Assembly (NCBI RefSeq): GCF_045788535.1
Contig: NZ_CP074074.1
Span: forward strand, 3,968,001 to 4,032,000
From: Allotamlana fucoidanivorans
Lineage (GTDB): Bacteria; Bacteroidota; Bacteroidia; Flavobacteriales; Flavobacteriaceae
Direction: 5' to 3'
DNA length: 64,000 nt
Part shown: positions 43,902-53,316 of the stretch, in pieces
How positions within the stretch are numbered: the stretch's first letter is position 1
Layout of the letters: the number at the start of each line of letters is the position of its first letter
Made by a program: the position numbers and the translations under genes
The notes under the pieces: model-generated
Database searches by the model: none
What the model was told of the DNA's origin: nothing
The model's input: the letters and a program-made list of their open reading frames with translations, nothing else

Positions 43902-46310
43902 ATGAATAAAAGAAGAATAAAAAAAATTGCCATTATTGGCTCAGGCATCATGGGAAGCGGTATAGCCTGCCATTTTGCAAATATTGGTGTAGATGTTCTA
44001 CTTCTTGATATTGTTCCCAGAGAATTAACCGAAAATGAAAAAGAAAAAGGTTTAAGCTTAAACGATAAGGTTGTTAGGAACCGTCTTGTAAATGATGCCT
44101 TAACAATTGCTTTAAAACAAAAGCCTTCCCCTATTTACCATCAAAAGTTTGCCAACAGAATTACAACTGGAAATCTAGAAGATGACATTAGTAAAGTGGC
44201 TCATGTTGATTGGATTATGGAAGTTGTTGTTGAACGCTTAGACATAAAAAAACAGGTATTTGAAAACCTTGAAAAGTATAGAACCCCAGGCACACTCATT
44301 ACTAGTAATACTTCTGGCATACCCATTAAATTTATGAGTGAAGGCCGTAGTGAAGATTTTCAAAAGCATTTTTGTGGCACACACTTTTTTAACCCAGCCC
44401 GTTATTTAAAACTCTTTGAAATTATTCCTGGTCCAAAAACCGATACTTCTGTATTAGAGTTTTTAAGTGACTATGGTGAAAAATTCTTAGGAAAAACAGT
44501 GGTTATAGCTAAAGATACCCCGGCATTTATAGGCAATCGTATAGGGATATTTAGCATAATGAGTTTATTCCATACCGTAAAAGATATGGGTTTAACCATT
44601 GAACAGGTTGATAAACTTACTGGCCCCGTTATTGGTAGACCTAAATCAGCAACCTTTAGAACTGTAGATGTTGTTGGATTAGATACTTTGGTTCATGTAG
44701 CCAATGGTATTGCCGAAAATTGCAAAACAGATGAACAGTTAGAACTATTCAAACTACCAGATTTTATTAGTACTATGGTAGTAAACAAATGGTTTGGCAG
44801 TAAAACGGGACAAGGTTTTTACAAAAAACAAGTTTCTCCTGATGGTAAAAAAGAAATCCTCTCTTTAGATTTAGATACACTGGAATACCGTTCATCTAAA
44901 AAGGCAAAATTTGCTACGTTAGAATTAACAAAACCTATTGATAAAGTTATTGATCGTTTTAAAGTACTCATTTCAGGAAAAGACAAAGCTGGTGAATTTT
45001 ATAGAAAAACATTTGCTGCTCTATTTGCCTATGTATCGCATCGCATTCCTGAAATTTCAGATGACCTTTATAAGATTGATGATGCCATGAAAGCTGGTTT
45101 TGGTTGGGAGCATGGTCCTTTTCAAATTTGGGACGCTATCGGCGTTTCTAAAGGTTTAGAATTGATTGAATCCGAAGAGTTATCTGTAGCTACATGGGTA
45201 AAAGATATGGTTGCTTCCGAAATTGAATCCTTCTACACTGTTAAACAAGGAGCAACTTACACATATAATATACCAAGCAAAACATACGAGAAAAAACCAG
45301 GACAAGATGCTTTCATTATATTAGACAACATCCGAAAAACAAACGAAGTATTTAAAAATGCTGGTGTTGTTATTGAAGACTTAGGTGATGGTATATTAAA
45401 CTGCGAATTCCAATCTAAAATGAACACCATAGGTGGTGATGTATTAGCTGGATTAAATAAAGCCATAGATATTGCAGAAAGAGATTTCGAGGGGTTAGTA
45501 GTTGGTAACCAAGGTGCCAATTTCTCAGTTGGGGCCAATATTGGCATGATTTTCATGATGGCTGTTGAACAAGAATATGATGAGCTCAATGCGGCCATAA
45601 AATACTTCCAAGACACCATGATGCGCATGCGCTACTCTGCAATTCCTACGGTATCTGCACCTCATGGTATGTCCCTCGGGGGAGCTTGCGAGCTTTCCAT
45701 GCATGCAGATAAGGTTGTAGCAGCAGCAGAAACTTATATGGGACTTGTTGAGTTTGGTGTTGGTGTAATACCAGGGGGTGGTGGCTCAAAAGAAATGGCT
45801 TTACGTGCTTCAGACACCTTTAGAAAAGGGGATGTAGAACTCAATATTTTACAAGAATACTTCCTAACCATTGGTATGGCAAAAGTAGCCACCTCAGCTT
45901 ATGAAGCCTTTGATTTAGGTGTACTTCAAAAAGGAAAAGACCTTGTTGTTGTCAATAAAGACCGACAGATTGCAACGGCTAAAGCTCATGCTAAATTAAT
46001 GGCAGATGCCGGTTATACAATGCCTGTAAAACGTAAGGACGTTAAGGTATTAGGAAAACAAGCACTTGGTATGTTTTTAGTAGGCACTGATTCTATGGAA
46101 GCAGCTAATTATATTAGCGAACACGATCAAAAAATTGCCAATAAACTAGCCTATGTCATGGCCGGAGGTGATTTATCAGAACCTACTTTAGTAACCGAAC
46201 AGTACTTGCTAGACATAGAACGAGAAGCCTTTTTAAGCTTATGTACAGAGCGTAAAACTCTAGAGCGTATTCAATACATGTTAAAAACTGGAAAACCATT
46301 ACGGAACTAG
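43902..46310 (+). CDS. fadN: 3-hydroxyacyl-CoA dehydrogenase / enoyl-CoA hydratase (FadN/YusL type)
   Basis: An 802-residue fusion in the Bacillus FadN order: dehydrogenase first, hydratase last. The NAD-binding motif G13-x-G15-x2-G18 is in IAIIGSGIMGSG, followed by the dehydrogenase signature region (GTHFFNPARYLKLFEIIPG) and a second C-terminal dehydrogenase domain (about 330-430). The hydratase (crotonase) part (about 470-680) has VVGNQGANFSVGANIGM and SLGGACELSMHADKVVAAAETYMGLVEFGVGVIPGGGGS with the oxyanion and catalytic glutamate segments. It performs the second and third steps of beta-oxidation. The gene order fadN-fadA-fadE is the same as in Bacillus subtilis. Confidence 0.93.
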   Translation: MNKRRIKKIAIIGSGIMGSGIACHFANIGVDVLLLDIVPRELTENEKEKGLSLNDKVVRNRLVNDALTIALKQKPSPIYHQKFANRITTGNLEDDISKVAHVDWIMEVVVERLDIKKQVFENLEKYRTPGTLITSNTSGIPIKFMSEGRSEDFQKHFCGTHFFNPARYLKLFEIIPGPKTDTSVLEFLSDYGEKFLGKTVVIAKDTPAFIGNRIGIFSIMSLFHTVKDMGLTIEQVDKLTGPVIGRPKSATFRTVDVVGLDTLVHVANGIAENCKTDEQLELFKLPDFISTMVVNKWFGSKTGQGFYKKQVSPDGKKEILSLDLDTLEYRSSKKAKFATLELTKPIDKVIDRFKVLISGKDKAGEFYRKTFAALFAYVSHRIPEISDDLYKIDDAMKAGFGWEHGPFQIWDAIGVSKGLELIESEELSVATWVKDMVASEIESFYTVKQGATYTYNIPSKTYEKKPGQDAFIILDNIRKTNEVFKNAGVVIEDLGDGILNCEFQSKMNTIGGDVLAGLNKAIDIAERDFEGLVVGNQGANFSVGANIGMIFMMAVEQEYDELNAAIKYFQDTMMRMRYSAIPTVSAPHGMSLGGACELSMHADKVVAAAETYMGLVEFGVGVIPGGGGSKEMALRASDTFRKGDVELNILQEYFLTIGMAKVATSAYEAFDLGVLQKGKDLVVVNKDRQIATAKAHAKLMADAGYTMPVKRKDVKVLGKQALGMFLVGTDSMEAANYISEHDQKIANKLAYVMAGGDLSEPTLVTEQYLLDIEREAFLSLCTERKTLERIQYMLKTGKPLRN

Positions 46311-46408
46311 TTACTAAGCTTTAAGACCTATGCTCTAAGCAATAGGCGAGATTTATTTTAAATATTTGAGCTTAAAGCATATAGCTTAAAGCCTAAAAGC
46401 ATAAAAAA
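46311..46408 (+). repeat. short AAGC-type direct and inverted repeats between fadN and fadA
   Basis: GCTTAAAGC occurs twice (46370-46378 and 46384-46392), and AAGCTTTAAG (46316-46325) is its near inverse, with further CTAAGC and TAAAGC pieces between. The arms can fold into a loose hairpin. It resembles the degenerate AAGC-rich intergenic repeats common in flavobacteria. Confidence 0.45.
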
Positions 46409-47599
46409 ATGAAACAAGCATATATAGTAAAAGCATACAGAACAGCTGTAGGAAAAGCACCTAAAGGAGTGTTCCGTTTTAAAAGAACGGATGAATTGGC
46501 GGCTGAAACCATCCAGCACATGATGAAGGAATTACCTCAACTGGATAAAACTCGTATTGACGATGTCATTGTTGGCAACGCTATGCCCGAAGGATCTCAA
46601 GGGTTGAATATGGCACGTTTAATTTCCTTAATGGGATTAAATTCTGTCGAAGTTCCTGGAGTAACGGTTAATCGTTTTTGCTCTTCAGGTATTGAGACAA
46701 TAGGAATTGCCACCGCAAAAATTCAATCTGGAATGGCCGATTGTATTATTGCAGGTGGAGCAGAAAGTATGAGCGCTGTACCCATGACAGGATTCAAACC
46801 TGAATTAAATTATGACATTGTTAAGGCTGGCCATGAAGATTATTATTGGGGCATGGGAAATACGGCTGAAGCGGTAGCAAATCAATTTAAAGTATCCCGT
46901 GAAGATCAAGATGAATTTGCCTATAATTCACATATGAAAGCTTTAAAAGCCCAAGCCGAAAACCGTTTTCAAGATCAAATAGTTCCCATTGAGGTAGAAC
47001 AAACTTATATTGATGAGCAGGGTAAAAAAGCCACTAAAAAATATACCGTTATAAAAGATGAAGGCCCTAGAGCAGGAACCAGCTTAGAGGCTCTTGCTAA
47101 ACTACGTCCAGTTTTTGCTCAAGGTGGGAGTGTTACGGCCGGTAATTCCTCTCAAATGAGTGATGGTGCCGCTTTTGTTCTGGTTATGAGCGAGAATATG
47201 GTTAAAGAATTAAACCTTGAACCTATTGCCCGTTTAGTAAACTATGCAGCCGCAGGTGTAGAACCACGAATTATGGGTATAGGCCCTGTAAAAGCTATTC
47301 CAAAAGCATTAAAACTAGCAGGACTTAAACAGGAAGATTTAGAGCTTATTGAACTTAATGAAGCATTCGCATCGCAAGCTATTGCCGTAATCCGTGAGTT
47401 GAACCTCAACCCCAATTTAGTCAATGTAAATGGTGGCGCCATTGCGTTGGGGCACCCGCTTGGCTGTACAGGCGCAAAACTTTCTGTTCAACTCTTTGAT
47501 GAAATGCGAAAAAGAGATATGAAAGGGAAATACGGCGCTGTTACAATGTGCGTGGGCACTGGCCAAGGCGCTTGTGGAATTTTCGAATTTTTAAACTAA
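46409..47599 (+). CDS. fadA: acetyl-CoA acyltransferase (3-ketoacyl-CoA thiolase)
   Basis: A 396-residue thiolase completing beta-oxidation. The nucleophile is C91 in VNRFCSSG, the activating histidine H349 is in ALGHPLGCTGA, and the general base C381 is in MCVGTGQGACG. NEAFASQA is also present. It is the second enzyme gene of the fadNAE operon. In the thiolase family this could equally be called an acetyl-CoA C-acetyltransferase by automatic annotation; the operon argues for the degradative enzyme. Confidence 0.95.
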   Translation: MKQAYIVKAYRTAVGKAPKGVFRFKRTDELAAETIQHMMKELPQLDKTRIDDVIVGNAMPEGSQGLNMARLISLMGLNSVEVPGVTVNRFCSSGIETIGIATAKIQSGMADCIIAGGAESMSAVPMTGFKPELNYDIVKAGHEDYYWGMGNTAEAVANQFKVSREDQDEFAYNSHMKALKAQAENRFQDQIVPIEVEQTYIDEQGKKATKKYTVIKDEGPRAGTSLEALAKLRPVFAQGGSVTAGNSSQMSDGAAFVLVMSENMVKELNLEPIARLVNYAAAGVEPRIMGIGPVKAIPKALKLAGLKQEDLELIELNEAFASQAIAVIRELNLNPNLVNVNGGAIALGHPLGCTGAKLSVQLFDEMRKRDMKGKYGAVTMCVGTGQGACGIFEFLN

Positions 47600-47616
47600 A
47601 AAAACGTACTATACAA

Positions 47617-49419
47617 ATGGAAAAAGACATACTACGGGGCGGACAATTCTTAGTAAAAGAATCAAACTGCGAAGCTATTTTCACCCCTGAAGATTTTAAT
47701 GAAGATCAGCTCATGATGAAAGAGGCAGTTACTGAATTTCTAGACAGAGAGGTATGGGCAAAAAAGGCTCAATTTGAACAAAAAGATTACGCCTTAACAG
47801 AATCTTGTATGCGTCAAGCTGGTGAGTTGGGCTTTTTAAGCGTTGCGGTACCAGAAGAATATGGTGGTATGGGCTTGGGCTTTGTAGACACTGTGTTGGT
47901 GTGCGATTATATTTCTGGTGCCACAGGGTCTTTTAGTACGGCCTTTGGTGCACATACAGGTATAGGTACCTTACCTATTACACTTTATGGCAATGAAGCC
48001 CAAAAACAAAAATATGTACCTAAACTAGCTTCAGGTGAATGGTTTGGTTCTTATTGTTTAACCGAACCGAGTGCAGGTAGCGATGCCAATTCGGGAAAAA
48101 CCAAAGCGGTACTTTCTGACGATGGTACGCACTACAAGATAACAGGGCAAAAGATGTGGATTTCAAATGCTGGTTTTTGTCGCTTAATGATTGTTTTTGC
48201 TCGTATTGAAGATGATAAGAATATTACGGGCTTTATTGTAGAATACGATCCTGAAAACCCAAATGGCATTACCATGGGTGAAGAAGAACACAAATTGGGT
48301 ATTAGAGCCTCTTCAACACGGCAAGTTTTCTTTAATGAAACAGTGGTTCCTGTTGAAAATATGCTATCTACAAGAGGAAATGGGTTTAAAATTGCTATGA
48401 ATGCCCTTAACGTTGGAAGAATCAAATTAGCAGCAGCATGTTTAGATGCACAACGCCGTACAATTTCTGAATCTGTAAAATATGCTAATGAGCGTATTCA
48501 GTTTAAAACCCCTATATCAAGCTTTGGAGCTATTAGGCAAAAAATTGCAGAAATGGCTACTAATTGCTGGGTGGGCGAAGCTGCTACCTATCGGGCTTCA
48601 AAAGATATAGAAGATAGAATTGAACTTAGAAAAAACAATGGCAAAGACACCCACCAAGAAGCTGAATTAAAAGGTGTTGAAGAGTATGCTATTGAATGTT
48701 CAATATTAAAAGTAGCCGTATCAGAGTTTGTACAAAAATGTACCGATGAAGGTATTCAGATTTTTGGAGGCATGGGCTTTTCAGAAGATACACCTATGGA
48801 ATCAGCTTGGCGCGATGCCCGAATTTCAAGGATTTATGAGGGTACTAATGAGATTAATCGTATGCTATGCATTGGCATGCTCATAAAAAAAGCTATGAAA
48901 GGGCATGTAAATGTGCTTGAACCAGCCATGGCTGTAAAAGAAGAACTTATGGGTATTCCTTCGTTTGATGTGCCAGACTATTCTGAATTATTCTCTGAAG
49001 AAAAAAGTATTATTAAGAATCTTAAAAAGCTGTTTTTAATGGTGGCTGGAGCTGCCCTTCAAAAATATGGTGAAAAAATCGAACAGCAACAGCAACTCAT
49101 GCTAGCGGCTTCTGACATTTTAATTCAAATCTATTTAGCTGAGTCGGCTATTTTACGTGCTGAGAAAATGGCCAAAAAAGATGGTGAAGCACAAGCAAAA
49201 GAACAAATTGCCATGGCTAAACTCAACCTCTTTCACGCTATTGATGTCATTGAAACAGCAGGTAAACACTCCATAATTTCATTCTCTTCAGGAGACGAGC
49301 AACGCATGATGCTCATGGGATTAAAACGCTATATTAAATATGTAAATATGCCTAACATTATAGAGCTTAGACATATTATCGCTGAAAAAGTAATACAAGA
49401 AAATAAATATTGTTTTTAA
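47617..49419 (+). CDS. fadE: acyl-CoA dehydrogenase (FadE/YusJ type)
   Basis: From the ATG at 47617 a 600-residue flavoprotein; the frame is open to 47548, but that part overlaps fadA and is dropped. It has the N-terminal helical domain (FNEDQLMMKEAVTEFLDREVW), the beta-domain motif YCLTEPSAGSDANS and WISNAGF for FAD and substrate binding, and the C-terminal helical domain with GAIRQKIAEMA, QIFGGMGFSEDTPMESAWRDARISRIYEGTNEINR. The 140-residue C-terminal extension after that motif is typical of the long (about 600-residue) ACADs. It makes the trans-2-enoyl-CoA for FadN. It ends the operon at a terminator. Confidence 0.93.
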   Translation: MEKDILRGGQFLVKESNCEAIFTPEDFNEDQLMMKEAVTEFLDREVWAKKAQFEQKDYALTESCMRQAGELGFLSVAVPEEYGGMGLGFVDTVLVCDYISGATGSFSTAFGAHTGIGTLPITLYGNEAQKQKYVPKLASGEWFGSYCLTEPSAGSDANSGKTKAVLSDDGTHYKITGQKMWISNAGFCRLMIVFARIEDDKNITGFIVEYDPENPNGITMGEEEHKLGIRASSTRQVFFNETVVPVENMLSTRGNGFKIAMNALNVGRIKLAAACLDAQRRTISESVKYANERIQFKTPISSFGAIRQKIAEMATNCWVGEAATYRASKDIEDRIELRKNNGKDTHQEAELKGVEEYAIECSILKVAVSEFVQKCTDEGIQIFGGMGFSEDTPMESAWRDARISRIYEGTNEINRMLCIGMLIKKAMKGHVNVLEPAMAVKEELMGIPSFDVPDYSELFSEEKSIIKNLKKLFLMVAGAALQKYGEKIEQQQQLMLAASDILIQIYLAESAILRAEKMAKKDGEAQAKEQIAMAKLNLFHAIDVIETAGKHSIISFSSGDEQRMMLMGLKRYIKYVNMPNIIELRHIIAEKVIQENKYCF

Positions 49420-49460
49420 TATCTTCGGAATAAAAACAGAGTAGTGACTAACTCAAATGC

Positions 49461-49496
49461 AAAAAACGCTTCGGAAAAAATTTCGAAGCGTTTTTA
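49461..49496 (+). terminator. terminator after fadE
   Basis: Stem AAAAACGCTTCG / CGAAGCGTTTTT with a 10-base loop and a following T run, closing the marR-fadNAE transcript. Confidence 0.9.
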
Positions 49497-49520
49497 ATTT
49501 TCACTATTTTTAGGTCAAAA

Positions 49521-50864
49521 ATGACCATTAAACTAACACTATTTCTTTTATTACTATTTGCTTTATCACCATTAATTAATGGTCAATCTCAAGGAGATCT
49601 CTACAAAATCATAGACTCCATTTCAGAACACCGTATTAAAAAAGACATTCAAACCCTCGTTAATTTCGGCACCAGAAATACATTTAGTGATACCCTTTCA
49701 AATAAACGTGGGATTGGAGCGGCTAGAAGATGGGTAAAATCAGAATTCGAAACCATTTCAAAAGACTGTAATAATTGCTTAGAAGTATTTTATCAAAAAG
49801 ATTTTATCACTAAAAAGGGCAATAATCGAGTGCCTCATGATGCTTGGATAGTTAATGTTGTTGCCATTCAAAAGGGAACCTCTTACCCTAATAACTACAT
49901 TATTATGAGTGGTGATATCGATTCAAGAGCTAGCAATACCATGGATTTTACCACAGATGCTCCAGGGGCAAATGATAACGCTTCAGGTTTGGCCGGAACT
50001 ATTGAAGCCGCACGTGTATTAAGCCAATATCAATTTGAAAATAGTATTGTTTATGTTGGTTTATCTGGAGAAGAACAAGGTCTATTTGGAGGGGCAGGTT
50101 TAGCACGTTATGCCAAAGACAAAAAATGGAATATCATTGGGGTGTTAAATAATGATATGATTGGAAATATAAAAGGGGTTGATGGTGTGATTGATAACAG
50201 AACATTTAGAATATTCTCAGAGCCTACCCCTCCTACCGAAACTGATAATGAAAGACAGCTTAGGCGGTTTTATGGAGGTGAGGTTGATGGTATATCGCGC
50301 CAGTTAGCGCGTTACATCTATAAAACTACGAAACTATTTATGCCCGAAATGAATCCTGTGATGATATACAGGCTTGATCGGTTTGGTAGAGGTGGCCATC
50401 ACCGCCCATTCAATGATTTGGGGTTTGCTGGAATACGCATCATGGAATCTCATGAAAATTATACGCAACAACATCAAGACATTAGAACTGAAAATGGCAT
50501 TCACTATGGTGATATTATAGAGCACGTTAATTTTGGCTATGCTAAAAAACTCACTGCTGTAAATGCTATAAACTTAGCCTGTTTGGCTTGGGCACCTCCG
50601 GCACCAAAACAAGTGGCTATTGGTGGTATTGTTGAACCTGCCACCAGATTAAAGTGGACCAAAGTTGAAAGTGCTAAAGGGTATAAAATATATTGGAGAG
50701 ATACCACCTCACCTACTTGGGATTACAGTCGTTATGTGGGGGATATTTCAGAATTTACGTTGAACGGTATCGTTATTGATAATTATTTCTTCGGAATTTC
50801 TGCCGTAGGAGAAAATGGTTTTGAAAGTACCGTTACTTTTCCGAATAACATCATGTACAAATAA
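49521..50864 (+). CDS. secreted M28 family metallopeptidase
   Basis: A 447-residue secreted zinc exopeptidase with a signal peptide (residues 1-21, ending INGQ). The M28 core carries the ligands in order: SGDIDSRA in place of the usual GxHxDS motif, GANDNASG (bridging aspartate), SGEEQGLFGG (general base and ligand glutamates), NNDMIG (aspartate) and HHRPFNDLG (histidine). The first ligand position, usually histidine, is aspartate here (SGDID), which is a variant worth noting. A fibronectin-III-like C-terminal domain follows (about 360-445, RLKWTKVESAKGYKIYWRD). It likely trims peptides outside the cell. It precedes an M1 peptidase gene. Confidence 0.87.
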   Translation: MTIKLTLFLLLLFALSPLINGQSQGDLYKIIDSISEHRIKKDIQTLVNFGTRNTFSDTLSNKRGIGAARRWVKSEFETISKDCNNCLEVFYQKDFITKKGNNRVPHDAWIVNVVAIQKGTSYPNNYIIMSGDIDSRASNTMDFTTDAPGANDNASGLAGTIEAARVLSQYQFENSIVYVGLSGEEQGLFGGAGLARYAKDKKWNIIGVLNNDMIGNIKGVDGVIDNRTFRIFSEPTPPTETDNERQLRRFYGGEVDGISRQLARYIYKTTKLFMPEMNPVMIYRLDRFGRGGHHRPFNDLGFAGIRIMESHENYTQQHQDIRTENGIHYGDIIEHVNFGYAKKLTAVNAINLACLAWAPPAPKQVAIGGIVEPATRLKWTKVESAKGYKIYWRDTTSPTWDYSRYVGDISEFTLNGIVIDNYFFGISAVGENGFESTVTFPNNIMYK

Positions 50865-50917
50865 TTAATATACCAAACACTTTAAAACATTCACAAGATT
50901 AAAAACCAAAAACACCA

Positions 50918-52564
50918 ATGAAATCATTTAAACGCTTTTTATTTTTTACATTCTTAACCATATCAGCAGCATCTTTTTCGCAAGGCTTACTTCAGGATAA
51001 ATCAAATTTCACAAGGCAAGATACGTTAAGAGGTAGTATAACCCCAGAACGCGCATGGTGGGATTTAACGTACTACCACCTTGACATCAAGGTAGACCCA
51101 GATAATAAATTTATTTCTGGAAAAAACACGGTACAATACAAAGTACTCAAACAAGATTCGATACTTCAAATAGATTTGCAAGCGCCTTTAAAACTTACAA
51201 AAGCTGTTCAAAACGGTAAAGCACTAAATATAAAGCATGATGGCAATGCCCATTTCATTTACTTAAATGATATTCAAAATGTAAATACTATTGAAACTAT
51301 TGATGTGTATTATGAAGGGCATCCCAGAGAAGCCGTAAATGCGCCTTGGGATGGTGGTATTTCTTGGAAAAAAGACAACAACGGTAATCATTTTGTTGCA
51401 TCCTCTTGTCAAGGTTTAGGTGCCAGTGTATGGTGGCCTTGTAAAGATCATATGTATGATGAAGTAGATAGTATGCAAATTAGTGTAAACGTACCCGCAA
51501 AATTAATGAATGTTTCTAATGGACGGCTGCGAAGCATTGAGCGTATTGAAGACACCAAAACCTATAATTGGATAGTAAAAAGCCCCATTAATAACTACGG
51601 TGTCAATATAAATATTGGCGATTATGTTCACTTTTCTGAAGATTATGATGGTATGGCTGGCAATCTTGATATGGAATATTATGTATTAAGCTATAATCTA
51701 GACAAAGCCAAGGAGCATTTTAAAGACGCACCAAAAATGATGAAAGCTTTTGAACATTGGTTTGGGCAATACCCTTTTTATGTAGATAGCTTTAAACTAG
51801 TTGAAGTACCATATCTTGGTATGGAACATCAAAGTTCAGTAACCTATGGCAACCAATATAAAAAAGGATATTTAGGTAATGATTTATCTGGAACTGGTTG
51901 GGGACTAAAGTTTGATTTTATTATTATTCATGAATCTGGTCACGAATGGTTTGCTAATAACATCACTTATAAAGATGCCGCCGACATGTGGATTCATGAA
52001 AGTTTTACAGCCTACTCTGAATCTTTATTTTTAGAGTATTACTACAGTAAGCAAGCGGCTTCTGAATACGTAATTGGAACTAGAAAAACTATTGTAAACG
52101 ACAAACCTATTATTGGTCACTACAATGTAAACAAAGAAGGTTCTGCAGACATGTATTATAAAGGAGCCAACATGCTACATACTTTAAGACAACTTTTGGA
52201 AGATGATGAAAAATGGCGTCAAATTTTAAGGGGACTTAACCGTGTTTTTTATCATCAAACGGTAACCACGCAGGAAATTGAAAATTATATGAGTGAACAA
52301 TCGGGCATTGATTTAACAGCGTTTTTCAATCAATATTTAAGAACCACCAAAACCCCTACACTTTCATATAGTATTGACAATAATACTCTTAAATACAAAT
52401 GGACAAATATTGTTGAAGATTTTGACATGCCCATTCAAATAAATATTAATGGAAATACACAATGGTTGTTCCCAAAGGCAGATTGGAACACCTTAAATTT
52501 AGATTCAAAAATAAACACATTTGAAATTGATCCTGATTTCTATGTAGATTCTAAACAATTATAA
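50918..52564 (+). CDS. secreted M1 family metallopeptidase
   Basis: A 548-residue secreted aminopeptidase-like enzyme. After a signal peptide (about 1-22) comes the M1 N-terminal beta-domain (TYYHLDIKVDPDNKFISGKNTVQYKV), then the catalytic domain with GMEHQSSVTY in the position of the GAMEN motif and the zinc site H338-E-S-G-H342-x18-E361 (HESGHEW...WIHESF). The C-terminal helical domain is short. A methionine aminopeptidase N-like function on extracellular peptides is likely. It follows the M28 gene by 53 bases, so the two exopeptidases are probably co-expressed. Confidence 0.92.
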   Translation: MKSFKRFLFFTFLTISAASFSQGLLQDKSNFTRQDTLRGSITPERAWWDLTYYHLDIKVDPDNKFISGKNTVQYKVLKQDSILQIDLQAPLKLTKAVQNGKALNIKHDGNAHFIYLNDIQNVNTIETIDVYYEGHPREAVNAPWDGGISWKKDNNGNHFVASSCQGLGASVWWPCKDHMYDEVDSMQISVNVPAKLMNVSNGRLRSIERIEDTKTYNWIVKSPINNYGVNINIGDYVHFSEDYDGMAGNLDMEYYVLSYNLDKAKEHFKDAPKMMKAFEHWFGQYPFYVDSFKLVEVPYLGMEHQSSVTYGNQYKKGYLGNDLSGTGWGLKFDFIIIHESGHEWFANNITYKDAADMWIHESFTAYSESLFLEYYYSKQAASEYVIGTRKTIVNDKPIIGHYNVNKEGSADMYYKGANMLHTLRQLLEDDEKWRQILRGLNRVFYHQTVTTQEIENYMSEQSGIDLTAFFNQYLRTTKTPTLSYSIDNNTLKYKWTNIVEDFDMPIQININGNTQWLFPKADWNTLNLDSKINTFEIDPDFYVDSKQL

Positions 52565-52567
52565 TAT

Positions 52568-53134
52568 TTGCAAGCTATTACAGAAATACACTTTGAGCGC
52601 GATGCCGACTGGTATGATTGGTTGTTAAATAATCATGCTAAAACCAACGGAGTGTATCTTATATTTTACAAACTAAACATGAGTTTACCAACAATGCGTT
52701 GGGAAGAAGCCGTTAAAGTTGCGCTGTGTTTTGGCTGGATAGACTCTAAAGTGCAAAGTTTAGGGGGAGGAAAAAGACGTCAATATTTTTCACCAAGGAA
52801 TCCTAAAAGCTCTTGGAGTGCATTAAATAAAAAGTATATTGAAGAACTTGATGCTAAAGGTTTAATACAAGACCATGGTTATAAAAGTATTGAAGTAGCC
52901 AAACAAAATGGAGCTTGGACAGCGGTGGATGATGTTGAAAATGGTATCATTCCTAAAGATTTAAAAGAAGCTTTCAACCAAAATCCTGAAGCTTATAAAA
53001 ACTACTTAAGTTTTGCCAAAAGTTACCAAAAAGGCTATTTATTTTGGCTAAATAGTGCCAAGAGAAAAGAAACACAACAAAAGCGCATTAATGAAATTAT
53101 ACGTTTGTGTGCTTTTAATATTAAAAGTCGGTAA
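52568..53134 (+). CDS. YdeI/OmpD-associated family protein
   Basis: A 188-residue cytoplasmic protein starting with TTG at 52568, 3 bases after the M1 peptidase stop. The family blocks are clear: WYDWLLNNHAKTNGVYLIFYK, MRWEEAVKVALCFGWIDSKVQSLGGGKRRQYFSPRNPKSSWSALNKKYIEEL and the C-terminal YxxYLSFAKSYQKGYLFWLNSAKRKETQQKRI. YdeI-type proteins protect against antimicrobial peptides in some enterobacteria, but the mechanism is unclear and the function here is unknown. Confidence 0.88.
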   Translation: MQAITEIHFERDADWYDWLLNNHAKTNGVYLIFYKLNMSLPTMRWEEAVKVALCFGWIDSKVQSLGGGKRRQYFSPRNPKSSWSALNKKYIEELDAKGLIQDHGYKSIEVAKQNGAWTAVDDVENGIIPKDLKEAFNQNPEAYKNYLSFAKSYQKGYLFWLNSAKRKETQQKRINEIIRLCAFNIKSR

Positions 53135-53231
53135 TTTCATTGTTCCCTTAACAATAAACAAAATACTACCTAGTAAAGTATTAATATACCATAAACCTCC
53201 TTTTATATTTTCCCAACAGCTACTTAGCATT

Positions 53232-53255
53232 ATGGTTATTTTAAATAATAACCAT
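53232..53255. repeat. perfect 9-bp inverted repeat upstream of DUF6503 gene
   Basis: ATGGTTATT / AATAACCAT with a 6-base spacer (TTAAAT), 62 bases before the GTG of the lipoprotein gene. No T run follows, so it may be an operator or a leader hairpin rather than a terminator. Confidence 0.45.
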
Positions 53256-53316
53256 TTAAATGATAAGAATACATATGTTGTTCGACTAAAGTTCGGAAAT
53301 TTATAAACACCAAACT

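Noticed and set aside
47548..47616. Longer N-terminus for the acyl-CoA dehydrogenase
   Set aside because: This part overlaps the end of fadA in another frame and the family start MEKDILRGGQF begins at 47617.
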